Part shown: positions 25,301-33,303 of the stretch, one piece after another
Layout of the letters: every line of letters begins with the position of its first letter
Numbering within the stretch: the stretch's first letter is position 1
DNA from: Polaribacter sp. Q13
GTDB taxonomy: Bacteria; Bacteroidota; Bacteroidia; Flavobacteriales; Flavobacteriaceae
Length of the DNA stretch: 64,000 bases
NCBI RefSeq assembly: GCF_016858305.2
Contig: NZ_CP074436.1
Coordinates: 2,004,001-2,068,000, forward strand
Direction: 5' to 3'
Program-made: the position numbers and the translations under genes
The notes under the pieces: generated by a model
The model's input: only the letters and a program-made list of their open reading frames with translations
Told to the model about the DNA's origin: nothing
The model's database searches: none

Positions 25301-25532
25301 GCGTTTAATACCGGGTTTACGTGGTAGACTCGCATTTAATTTTGCTTCTGCATTTGCTTATTTATCTATTATGATGACCTATTTTGGTGTAAACTTCTAC
25401 TTATCTGGTTTGCATTCTTATGCTAGTGGAGATAAAGCAGTAACGCCAAGAGAAGCTTATGTTTATATTGGGGCATTAATTTTACTAACCATTATAGCAT
25501 CGTTTAAATACAAGAAATACTTTAAAAAGTAG
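22386..25532 (+). CDS. fused cytochrome c biogenesis protein CcsBA (System II)
   Basis: A 1048-residue polytopic membrane protein. The N-terminal part is a CcsB/ResB module: four or so transmembrane helices ([44 protein letters not shown] and further) around a large periplasmic domain. From about residue 740 a CcsA module follows, with the haem-handling WWD-type motif [29 protein letters not shown] and flanking His residues. A stretch near residue 470 ([18 protein letters not shown]) looks like a buried signal peptide at the fusion joint. System II synthetases carry haem out and attach it to apocytochrome c CXXCH. The single-chain form is typical of Bacteroidetes and epsilon-proteobacteria. 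Confidence 0.92.
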   Translation: [1048 protein letters not shown]

Positions 25533-25555
25533 CCACATAATTTAGCAAGAAAATG

Positions 25556-25563
25556 TACTTTTG
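25556..25563 (+). promoter_or_regulatory. -7 promoter box
   Basis: TACTTTTG, 29 bases before the ATG at 25593. Confidence 0.55.
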
Positions 25564-25592
25564 CAATTGATTTATTAACAATAAAAAACAAT

Positions 25593-26108
25593 ATGTTTCA
25601 TAAAAATATAAAATTAATTTTAGCTGGTTTAATTTCAGTTTGGGCTGTTTATCAATTTAGTCAAGGAAATATAATGAACGGAATTTCAATATTGCTTTTA
25701 GCAGGAATTTTTGTTTTATTTTATTTTAAAAACGAATTTATTTTACTGGCATTTTTACAACTGCGTAAACAAAATTTTGAAGGAACTAAAAAATGGTTGG
25801 GGTATATTAAAAACCCAGAAGCTGCTTTAATTGTAAAACAACAAGGTTATTTTAATTATTTACACGGAATTATATTAAGCCAAACAAACATTACACAAGC
25901 AGAAAAGTATTTGCGTAAGGCTGTCAAAATAGGTCTACCTATGGATCATGACTTAGCCATGGCAAAATTACAGTTGGCGGGTATTGCTATGACAAAAAGA
26001 CGTAAACGTGAAGCAACTAATTTAATGGCAGAAGCTAAAAAATTAGATAAACATGGAATGTTAAAAGATCAAATGAAAATGATGAAAGATCAAATGAAGA
26101 AAATCTAG
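25593..26108 (+). CDS. two-TM membrane protein with helical TPR-like domain
   Basis: A 171-residue protein: two N-terminal transmembrane helices (about residues 6-23 and 29-52), then a cytoplasmic helical region. In that region QQGYFNYLHGIILSQTNITQAEKYLRKAVKIGLPMDHDLAMAKLQLAGIAMTKRRKREATNLMAEAKKLD has the spacing of two TPR units. The C-terminus repeats the motif DQMKMMKDQMKKI. I recall this type lying next to ccsBA in flavobacteria, but no function is established. It has its own promoter and a strong terminator. Confidence 0.72.
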   Translation: MFHKNIKLILAGLISVWAVYQFSQGNIMNGISILLLAGIFVLFYFKNEFILLAFLQLRKQNFEGTKKWLGYIKNPEAALIVKQQGYFNYLHGIILSQTNITQAEKYLRKAVKIGLPMDHDLAMAKLQLAGIAMTKRRKREATNLMAEAKKLDKHGMLKDQMKMMKDQMKKI

Positions 26109-26130
26109 TTTTTTCATTTTTACTGATATA

Positions 26131-26162
26131 AAAAAAATCCGCTTTTCAGCGGATTTTTTTAT
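26131..26162 (+). terminator. terminator
   Basis: AAAAAAATCCGC TTTTCA GCGGATTTTTTT (26131-26160), a GC-containing stem and T run. Confidence 0.85.
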
Positions 26163-26381
26163 GACTTATATTTCCTTAATTATAACTTATACTACTCTTT
26201 AAGCATTAAGCTAACAAAATTCCTTAGCTCTTATAAAGCCTTACCTTCCGTTAAGCTCAAGACAGGATATTTTTTGAGCTCTTTTTTGTTCTGATGTTTA
26301 TCGGATAAAAAAGCGAGTAGTAAAAGCAGAAAATAGCTTCTAAAAAACATTCTACTTAATCTAACTTACGCTACTACCTTT

Positions 26382-27989
26382 TTACTTTAACCTTGTTAAG
26401 CTTAAATCATTATTATATTTAACAATAAATAATCCTTTATTTTCTGAAATCCCTGTAGACTTATCGGTATAATCAAACTTACTTTCTATTCTAAAAGAAG
26501 CACCTTCTTTAAAAGTATTTTTTAAATCATCTCCAGATGCTAATCGAATTAAAATATCATACGTAATATCAAAACCCTTGGTAGCATAAAAAGAAGGCAT
26601 CGCATTGTTTTTACTAAAATACTGCTTATTAAATAACTGGGTAGATGCAGAAGCCTCATTTACATATTCATCACTAACATAGGTTAAATTTATTTTAGCC
26701 AACTTTAAATTTGCTATTTTATCGAATGCAGCACCTTTATTAAAAGTAAAAACCTGAACACTTGTTTTTTCTGGCAAACTAATTAAACTATTAATAGCAT
26801 CTGCCACTAAAACCGTGTTACCTGAGGTTAAAATTATCCAATTATCTTCATTTGGTTTCAAAATTTCTAGGAAACGTTTTTTAGCTATATACCCTTTAGT
26901 TGGTTTTAAAATATGAACTACAGAAATAGAATCATGAGATTGTAAGGATTGTTTAATTACAGCATTAGAAATGTTAGAATCTGCTTTTCCGTCTCCTACT
27001 AGAATTAAATTTCCTTTTGTAAAGTTCTCTTTGATATAAGATGTTAATTCCTCTCTAAACACTTTTTTCTCTGGTGATGTTTTTATTAAACTAGACGCAC
27101 TAAATTTAGACTGCTTCGTAGAATAAAAAGGAAAAACAACCGGCACCTTTACCTTATGTGCAACTATTTCTGCTTCTTCTGAATACAAAGGGCCAATAAT
27201 TACATCATTTTTATTCAGATCATTTTGAGCTAAAATAGTTCTAATCTCTGTACCATTTTTTTGCGTGTCAAAAACATTTAAATCTACTTGAATTCCCTGT
27301 TTTCTAATAGAGTCTACAGCAATTTTGGCACCTAAATAAAAATCTGTTACCATATTTGCTAATTTACTTTTCTGAAAAATATCTTTAGCATCAACCGTAT
27401 TGTATTCTTGCGCTTTAAAAGGTAATAATAAAGCAACTTTTAAAGAAATATCTTCTTCAATTACATCTTCATAGATATGATTTTCTAGCACTTCTTCTCC
27501 TTCTTCTATGCCTTTAATCTTTATAACCTGACCTACTTTTAATCCTTCTGATAAAACAGGATTCAGCGTTATCAATTCTTCTTGCGTTACATTATAAAAA
27601 CGAGTTAAACTATAGAAAGTATCCCCTTTTTTAACTTCATAAACCACAAAGTTCTTTTTAAGCGCTGCTATATCTTTATCCTTTTTATCTTTTAAAGCGG
27701 AAGCTTTATCAGCAGTTGTTTTTACAACTTCATCTGCTTTACTACCTTTGGTAGTAGTTTCTGCTTTTATTTTTTTATTCGGTATTACGATTACTGAATT
27801 CACTCCAGGGTTTCTTCCAACATCCGGGTTTAAGCGAAGCAAATCTTTAGTCTTCATGTCCAATCTCTGGGCAATCCCTCTCATTGTTTCACCTTCTTTA
27901 ACCTTATACTGAACGTATTTTTTTTGTTGACCGCACGATACGGTAAACGTTAAAATACATAGAAAAACAAAAAATTTTACATGTTTCAT
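26382..27989 (-). CDS. LysM lipoprotein with periplasmic-binding-protein fold
   Basis: About 535 residues from the ATG at 27989, preferred over in-frame ATGs at 27995 and 28004 because it begins the signal peptide directly and avoids overlap with guaA. The lipobox ends TVSC with acyl-Cys at 19. Two LysM peptidoglycan-binding modules follow (VQYKVKEGETMRGIAQRLDMKTKDLLRLNPDV and FVVYEVKKGDTFYSLTRFYNVTQEELITLNPVL). From about residue 180 the protein resembles a type I periplasmic-binding fold (VALLLPFKAQ, IIGPLYSEEAEIVAHKVKVPVVFPFYST). The domain order recalls regulators of cell-wall synthesis such as LpoA-like proteins, but that is inference. It follows guaA by 5 bases. Confidence 0.8.
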   Translation of the reverse strand: MKHVKFFVFLCILTFTVSCGQQKKYVQYKVKEGETMRGIAQRLDMKTKDLLRLNPDVGRNPGVNSVIVIPNKKIKAETTTKGSKADEVVKTTADKASALKDKKDKDIAALKKNFVVYEVKKGDTFYSLTRFYNVTQEELITLNPVLSEGLKVGQVIKIKGIEEGEEVLENHIYEDVIEEDISLKVALLLPFKAQEYNTVDAKDIFQKSKLANMVTDFYLGAKIAVDSIRKQGIQVDLNVFDTQKNGTEIRTILAQNDLNKNDVIIGPLYSEEAEIVAHKVKVPVVFPFYSTKQSKFSASSLIKTSPEKKVFREELTSYIKENFTKGNLILVGDGKADSNISNAVIKQSLQSHDSISVVHILKPTKGYIAKKRFLEILKPNEDNWIILTSGNTVLVADAINSLISLPEKTSVQVFTFNKGAAFDKIANLKLAKINLTYVSDEYVNEASASTQLFNKQYFSKNNAMPSFYATKGFDITYDILIRLASGDDLKNTFKEGASFRIESKFDYTDKSTGISENKGLFIVKYNNDLSLTRLK

Positions 27990-27994
27990 ATACA

Positions 27995-29530
27995 TTATTC
28001 CCATTCTATAGTTGCAGGTGGTTTAGAGCTAATATCATACACAACTCTGTTTACACCTTTTACTTGATTTATAATTTTATTAGATGTTTTTTGCAAAAAT
28101 TCATAAGGTAAATTTACCCAATCTGCTGTCATTCCATCTGTACTTTCTACTGCTCTTAAAGCCACTACTTTTTCGTACGTCCTTTCATCTCCCATTACTC
28201 CTACAGAGTTTACGGGCAGTAGCATAGCACCTGCTTGCCAAACTTTATCATACAAACCGTCTTCTTTTAATCCATTTACAAAAATAGCATCTACTTCTTG
28301 TAAAATTCTTACTTTTTCTGCGGTAATGTCTCCCAAAATACGAATTCCTAAACCGGGTCCTGGAAAAGGATGGCGTCCTAATAACTCTGGATCTATTCCC
28401 ATAGAAGCCCCCACTCTTCTTACTTCATCTTTAAAAATCATTTTTAAAGGTTCTACAATTTTCAATTTCATATAATCTGGTAAACCTCCCACATTATGAT
28501 GACTTTTAATGGTTGCAGATGGACCTCCATTTACAGAAACAGACTCAATAACATCTGGGTAAATTGTTCCTTGTGCTAACCAAGTTACATCTGTAATTTG
28601 ATGTGCTTCATCATCAAAAACTTCAATAAAAGCGTTACCTATTGCTTTTCTTTTCTTCTCTGGATCTGTTAAACCTTCTAAGGCTTTCAAAAAACGTGCC
28701 GATGCATCTACACCTTTAACGTTTAATCCCATACCTTCGTATCTCTTCAATACGGTTTCGAACTCATTTTTACGTAAAAGTCCATTATTAACAAAAATAC
28801 AATATAGATTTTCTCCAATTGCTTTGTTTAATAAAACAGCTGCTACGGAAGAATCTACACCTCCAGAAAGACCTAAAACTACTTTATCATTACCAACTTT
28901 TTCTTTAATTGCTGCTACAGTACTTTCTACAAAAGAATCTGGTGTCCATGTTTGAGCAACACCTGCAATTTTAACTAAAAAGTTTTCTAAAAGTTGTTTA
29001 CCATCTTTAGAATGATATACTTCTGGGTGAAATTGAATAGCAAAAGTTTCTTCTCCTTTAATTTTATAAGCCGCATTTGTTACGTCTTTTGTACTTGCCA
29101 ATAACTCTCCATTAGTTGGCAATTCTTTTATAGTGTCTGAATGACTCATCCAAACCTGGCTACCTACTGAAATATTTTCAAAGAAAGTTTCATTACTTTT
29201 TATGTAAGATAAATTTGCTCTACCATACTCTCTAGTATTAGAAGGAGCTACTTGTCCGCCTGCATAGTGTGCTAAATATTGCGCTCCGTAACAAACTGCT
29301 AAAACAGGTTTTTTTCCTCTAATTTCTGCTAAATCTGGATGTAAAACATTTTCTCCTCTTACAGAGTTTGGGCTACCTGATAAGATAACTGCCTTAAATT
29401 CAGCATGGTTTTTTGGTAGATGATTATATGGATGAATTTCACAGTAAATGTTTAATTCTCTTACTCTTCTTGCAATTAGTTGTGTGTATTGCGATCCGAA
29501 ATCTAAAATAAGTACGTTGTGTTGTTGCAT
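27995..29530 (-). CDS. guaA: GMP synthase (glutamine-hydrolysing)
   Basis: About 511 residues; converts XMP to GMP using ATP and glutamine. The N-terminal class I amidotransferase domain has the nucleophile in [17 protein letters not shown] and the His/Glu in [11 protein letters not shown]. The ATP-pyrophosphatase domain begins [18 protein letters not shown]. The C-terminal dimerisation domain ends [10 protein letters not shown], the invariant family ending. The ATG at 29530 ([14 protein letters not shown]) is chosen over a TTG six bases upstream. A TATTTTTG box at 29534-29541 nearly touches the start, suggesting a very short leader. Confidence 0.97.
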   Translation of the reverse strand: MQQHNVLILDFGSQYTQLIARRVRELNIYCEIHPYNHLPKNHAEFKAVILSGSPNSVRGENVLHPDLAEIRGKKPVLAVCYGAQYLAHYAGGQVAPSNTREYGRANLSYIKSNETFFENISVGSQVWMSHSDTIKELPTNGELLASTKDVTNAAYKIKGEETFAIQFHPEVYHSKDGKQLLENFLVKIAGVAQTWTPDSFVESTVAAIKEKVGNDKVVLGLSGGVDSSVAAVLLNKAIGENLYCIFVNNGLLRKNEFETVLKRYEGMGLNVKGVDASARFLKALEGLTDPEKKRKAIGNAFIEVFDDEAHQITDVTWLAQGTIYPDVIESVSVNGGPSATIKSHHNVGGLPDYMKLKIVEPLKMIFKDEVRRVGASMGIDPELLGRHPFPGPGLGIRILGDITAEKVRILQEVDAIFVNGLKEDGLYDKVWQAGAMLLPVNSVGVMGDERTYEKVVALRAVESTDGMTADWVNLPYEFLQKTSNKIINQVKGVNRVVYDISSKPPATIEWE

Positions 29531-29533
29531 GCG

Positions 29534-29541
29534 CAAAAATA
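29534..29541 (-). promoter_or_regulatory. possible -7 box of guaA, near-leaderless
   Basis: The minus strand reads TATTTTTG only 3 bases before the guaA ATG, with a TTTG 23 bases farther upstream. If real, the mRNA would be leaderless or almost so. It may be a chance match in AT-rich DNA. Confidence 0.35.
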
Positions 29542-29659
29542 ATATTTTGAATTGAAACTGAACACAAAGTTTGTAAAGATTTTTTACTAAGATTACAAAG
29601 AAATATTAATTACGAGTACTTCTTAAAGTATACTTGCTTTTCATAAAATAAAAAGCATA

Positions 29660-29690
29660 AAAAAACTCAAGAAAAATGTTTTCTTGAGTC
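29660..29690 (-). terminator. terminator of the KAS III-like gene
   Basis: Stem ACTCAAGAAAA / TTTTCTTGAGT (29665-29689) with a 3-4 base loop. On the minus strand it is followed by seven T. Confidence 0.8.
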
Positions 29691-29770
29691 TTATTTTATT
29701 CCTTTTCTAAAGTTAGTAATAGCATACTAAACGCGCTATAACTTATTGTATTTGTTTATTATTTTACTTT

Positions 29771-30835
29771 TTAAAACTTATAAACTATCGCATTTATATT
29801 CATTCCTGCTCCTACAGAAGCAAAAATAACTACATCTCCTTTATTTACTTCTTGGTTTTCTATTTTACCTTTTAATACCAAATCTAAAAGTGTAGGTACC
29901 GTTGCTACAGAACTATTACCTAACTTAGTAATACTTAAAGGCATAACCCCTTCTGGAACTTTCTTTTTAAACAATCTAAAGAAACGTTTTATAATAGCTT
30001 CGTCCATTTTTTCGTTGGCTTGATGAATGAATATCTTTTTAACATCATCTATTTCAACACCACTTTTATCTAAAGCAAATTTCATTGCTGCAGGAACATG
30101 AATCAAAGCAAATTCATAAATTTTTCTTCCTAACATTTTTATATATTTAACATCTTGGTCTGCTTCTTTATTAAAAGAACTTCCATAATGTAAATAATAC
30201 GCTTCGTCTTTTGTAAAAGTTTGGGTTCCATGACTTAAAATACCCACACCAGTTTCTTCCGTAGCTTCTAAAATACAAGCTCCAGCACCATCACTAAAAA
30301 TCATAGAATCTCTATCATGTTTATCTACCACTCTAGATAATGTTTCCGAACCAATTACCAAACATTTTTTTGCCATACCGGCCTTTATAAATGCATGTGC
30401 TTGTATGGTTGCTTCTATCCAACCTGGACAACCAAAAAGAATATCATAAGCAACACAATTAGGGTTTTCTATACCTAATTTATGCTTTACTCTTGTAGCT
30501 AAACTTGGTAATAAATCACTTTGATTTCCACTTGCTTTAACATCTCCAAAATTATGAGCTATAATAATATAATCTAAATCTTCTTGATTAATATTAGCAT
30601 CTTCAATTGCTTTTTGAGCCGCAAAGAAAGCTAAATCCGAAGAAGTGTAATCTAGTTTTGCATATCTTCTTTCTTCTATACCGGTAATCGCTTTAAATTT
30701 CTCTATAATTACATCGTTATCAGAATCAAAAGTTGAACCATCTTCATTTAAGAAGTTTTCGTTTAAAAAATCTTTGTTTTCTTTAGTTATAGAGGGGATA
30801 AAAGTACCTGTTCCTGTTATTTTTGATGAAATCAT
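29771..30835 (-). CDS. 3-oxoacyl-ACP synthase III family protein
   Basis: A 354-residue KAS III-type thiolase-fold enzyme. The catalytic triad is visible: Cys136 in DILFGCPGWIEA, His271 in IFIHQANEKMDEA and Asn307 in KLGNSSVATVPTLLDL. The glycine-rich end GDVVIFASVGAGMNINAIVYKF is typical. It is about 35 residues longer than E. coli FabH, with an N-terminal insertion (FLNENFLNEDGSTFDSDND), as in secondary KAS III homologues. It could start fatty-acid chains, including branched ones, or act on a specialised acyl chain. It is alone between guaA and the haemoglobin gene. Confidence 0.88.
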   Translation of the reverse strand: MISSKITGTGTFIPSITKENKDFLNENFLNEDGSTFDSDNDVIIEKFKAITGIEERRYAKLDYTSSDLAFFAAQKAIEDANINQEDLDYIIIAHNFGDVKASGNQSDLLPSLATRVKHKLGIENPNCVAYDILFGCPGWIEATIQAHAFIKAGMAKKCLVIGSETLSRVVDKHDRDSMIFSDGAGACILEATEETGVGILSHGTQTFTKDEAYYLHYGSSFNKEADQDVKYIKMLGRKIYEFALIHVPAAMKFALDKSGVEIDDVKKIFIHQANEKMDEAIIKRFFRLFKKKVPEGVMPLSITKLGNSSVATVPTLLDLVLKGKIENQEVNKGDVVIFASVGAGMNINAIVYKF

Positions 30836-30984
30836 AATTGATATTAATATATTATTTTGCTAAAAAAATATTAGCCCTCTAAAGTACACATTTCGCTACA
30901 AATAGAATTAAAATATCTTACAAAAAATGATATTCAAAACTACTATTTTAAACAAACTACAAAATAGAGAAAATTGGGTTTATT

Positions 30985-31365
30985 TTATTTATATAAATCT
31001 AGTTTTAACTCCATAACAGTGGCTATAGACCTAGCTCTGTTCTTCATATTATCCGCATTTTCACCATCAAAATTGGCGTCAATAGTTTCAAAAAAATACG
31101 ACATCCAAATGGCAAAATGCTCTTTCTTAAAGGCTACAAATACGTTTTTATCTACGTGCTTTTTCATTACATTGTTCGAGTAGGTATTTGTATCAAAAAG
31201 AATATCGTTCCAAAAATCAGAAATAACATCTAAATGTTCTTCTAATTGATTTTGCGCAACAATATCCTCAAAAAAAGGAATCATTTTATGATCTGCCAAT
31301 AATAAGTTATAAAATTTTGTGATGATAAATTTTATGTCTTTTCTTGATAAAATATCTGGGTTCAT
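30985..31365 (-). CDS. group III truncated haemoglobin
   Basis: A 126-residue globin. Pattern: IKFIITKFYNLLLADHKMIPFFEDI in helices A-B, then FWNDILFDTNTYSNNVMKKH with His70 as the probable proximal haem ligand. VFVAFKKEHFAIWMSYFFETID, with the group III HFxxWM signature, follows. Members bind O2 or NO tightly and are linked to NO detoxification or respiration under stress. The gene is monocistronic. The ligand preference cannot be read from sequence. Confidence 0.87.
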   Translation of the reverse strand: MNPDILSRKDIKFIITKFYNLLLADHKMIPFFEDIVAQNQLEEHLDVISDFWNDILFDTNTYSNNVMKKHVDKNVFVAFKKEHFAIWMSYFFETIDANFDGENADNMKNRARSIATVMELKLDLYK

Positions 31366-31432
31366 TTTTTATTATTTTGAGCTTCTAAAAAGTTCTTTAA
31401 ATATTACAAGTGTTTACAAATTTACTATTTGT

Positions 31433-31534
31433 TTGCGTTAGGGATTGAAACGACATCCTTTTTGCTTTTTTAGCAAAAAGATATAGCCTTTAGACTACGC
31501 TCAAGATAAATTCCAAGCCCGTTAAAACGCCCTA
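31433..31534. repeat. dispersed flavobacterial intergenic repeat with GATTGAAAC core
   Basis: TGCGTTAGGGATTGAAACGACATCC is followed by a hairpin TTTTTGCT / AGCAAAAA and ATATAG, ending CCCGTTAAAACGCCC. The outer GCGTT and AACGC are complementary. From memory, near-identical units lie between genes in many flavobacterial genomes. Only one is in this window, so it is not a CRISPR array. Confidence 0.5.
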
Positions 31535-31541
31535 AAAAATA

Positions 31542-32024
31542 TTATAAATAGGTACTATCAAAAGAAAAAGGCAATAGTGAAAGTAGCGATTCTGTAACGA
31601 CAACTTCACCTACTTCTCCCATAAACAGCACCTGAAATGGTGTTTTTTGATTGATTTCGTATTCTGATAATGTTTGTCTACAGGCGCCACAAGGTCCAAT
31701 TGGCTTGTTTACTTTAGTAATTGATGAACTAGCTGTAATTGCTAACTTTTTTATTTTCATGTTCGGATAGGTAGATCCTGCTTTCCAAATAGCAACTCTT
31801 TCTGCACACATACCAGAAGGATACGCCGCACTTTCTTGATTGTTTCCTAAAACAATTTCTCCATTATCTAATAACAAAGCTGCACCAACATGAAACTTAG
31901 AATACGGAGCATAGGCTTTTTTTCTAGCTTCAATTGCTTTTTGCATTAACTTTTGGTCTTCTACAGAAAGTTCTGAAATATCTTTATAAACAGTTGCGGA
32001 TGTTGAAACTTCAATTTTTCTCAT
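31542..32024 (-). CDS. cdd: cytidine deaminase
   Basis: A 160-residue homotetrameric-type cytidine deaminase of pyrimidine salvage. Zinc ligands and catalytic Glu are in GMCAER (Cys73, Glu75) and PCGACRQ (Cys112, Cys115). The substrate loop YSKFHVGAALL is present. It lies downstream of porV and porU; the cdd-porV-porU-gldJ neighbourhood is conserved in gliding flavobacteria such as Flavobacterium johnsoniae. The link to secretion is positional only. Confidence 0.95.
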   Translation of the reverse strand: MRKIEVSTSATVYKDISELSVEDQKLMQKAIEARKKAYAPYSKFHVGAALLLDNGEIVLGNNQESAAYPSGMCAERVAIWKAGSTYPNMKIKKLAITASSSITKVNKPIGPCGACRQTLSEYEINQKTPFQVLFMGEVGEVVVTESLLSLLPFSFDSTYL

Positions 32025-32040
32025 AAAAATCTATTCGTCA

Positions 32041-32070
32041 AAAAAAAGCAGCCTTATTTGACTGCTTTTA
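32041..32070 (-). terminator. possible terminator between porV and cdd
   Basis: The minus strand reads AAAAGCAGTC...GGCTGCTTTTTTT: a short imperfect stem with a T run. It may only attenuate read-through into cdd. Confidence 0.6.
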
Positions 32071-32105
32071 AATATTGTTATAAAATTACTAAAAATAATT
32101 GACTT

Positions 32106-33260
32106 TTAATAGTCATCAAAAACTTCACCTAAATCAAATGATAATGAAAAACGCAACGAGTTTTCTAATGGATTATTTACGTCTGAAGAATTAATTAAAT
32201 AAGATAAATCTACATTTAAAGCGTTGGTTTTAAACCCACCACCTAACGTAAAATATTGTCTATTTCCTTTATCTGCACTTTCATGAAAATATCCACCTCT
32301 TAAAGCAAAGGCATTATTGTATAAATACTCTGCACCAAAAGCGTATGTAAATTCTTTTATTTCTTCGCTAAAACCTCCTGGAGCATCTCCAAAAGATTGA
32401 AAAATACCACTTACCCAACCAACATTATCATCTTCTCCCTCTAAAATAGTTCCATCCGTATCTCTAATTGGTGGAGTTGGTACTAATAATTTTGTGAATT
32501 CTAATGTGGTAGAAATAGTGTTATAATCGTCTAAAATAAAATCGAAACCACCCCCTAATTTTAAATTAGTTGGAATAAAGTCATCACTCCCTGGGCTGTA
32601 AGAAACCTTCGGACCAATATTAGCAATATTAAATCCTAATCTATAACGTCCGTTAAAATTTCCATAGTTTTCTTCGAAAGATTGGTAATATCCAGAAATA
32701 TCTACTGCAAAAGAATTTATTGGTCTTAAAGTACTGTTTGTTCCATTAAAAGTTAAGTTAGAACGCACATACTTTAAACCAACTCCCATAGAAAAAGTTT
32801 CGCTTAATTTTAAAGAATATGCCCCTGTAAAGGCCAATTCATTTGGGTTAATAGAACCGTTATCAGTTCCATCGGATGTTGTTAAATCTATTTGACCTAA
32901 AGAAAAATACTTTAAATCTGCTCCCCAAGCAGCATTTTCGCTAAAACGATTCATGTAAGAAGCGCTTCCCGTAAAAATATCATCTGTTAAATTACGCAAC
33001 CAAGGAGAATAGGTAATACCTGCTTTCACTTGTCTATTACTAAACGTCATTTTTGCAGCATTATGAAAAAGAGAAAAGGCATCTGCAGAAGTTGCAACCC
33101 CAACATCTCCCATACCACCTGCTCTTGCATCTGGTGTAATTAATAAAAATGGTACCGCTGTGGTAATTCCTCCAATATTATCTGTGTTTATTTCAGTTTG
33201 TGCCGTTGTCCTAATCGTAACAAACGCACATAATATAAAATAGATTGTTAATTTCTTCAT
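32106..33260 (-). CDS. porV: type IX secretion system outer-membrane protein PorV
   Basis: A 384-residue FadL-like outer-membrane barrel with signal peptide (cleavage near TTAQ/T, residue 21). The PorV signature follows the signal: GGITTAVPFLLITPDARAGGMGDVGVATSADAFSLFHNAAK. The rest is alternating beta-strands ending SLRFSLSFDLGEVFDDY. PorV carries secreted substrates with C-terminal signals to the PorU peptidase in the attachment complex. It lies 43 bases downstream of porU. Confidence 0.95.
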   Translation of the reverse strand: MKKLTIYFILCAFVTIRTTAQTEINTDNIGGITTAVPFLLITPDARAGGMGDVGVATSADAFSLFHNAAKMTFSNRQVKAGITYSPWLRNLTDDIFTGSASYMNRFSENAAWGADLKYFSLGQIDLTTSDGTDNGSINPNELAFTGAYSLKLSETFSMGVGLKYVRSNLTFNGTNSTLRPINSFAVDISGYYQSFEENYGNFNGRYRLGFNIANIGPKVSYSPGSDDFIPTNLKLGGGFDFILDDYNTISTTLEFTKLLVPTPPIRDTDGTILEGEDDNVGWVSGIFQSFGDAPGGFSEEIKEFTYAFGAEYLYNNAFALRGGYFHESADKGNRQYFTLGGGFKTNALNVDLSYLINSSDVNNPLENSLRFSLSFDLGEVFDDY

Positions 33261-33303
33261 TTGATTTCTTTATTCTGATTTTTATTTGACAAATATCTAA
33301 TTT

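Noticed and set aside
31436..31462. CRISPR repeat because of the GATTGAAAC string
   Set aside because: Only one unit, with no spacer array and no cas genes nearby; it fits a dispersed intergenic repeat.
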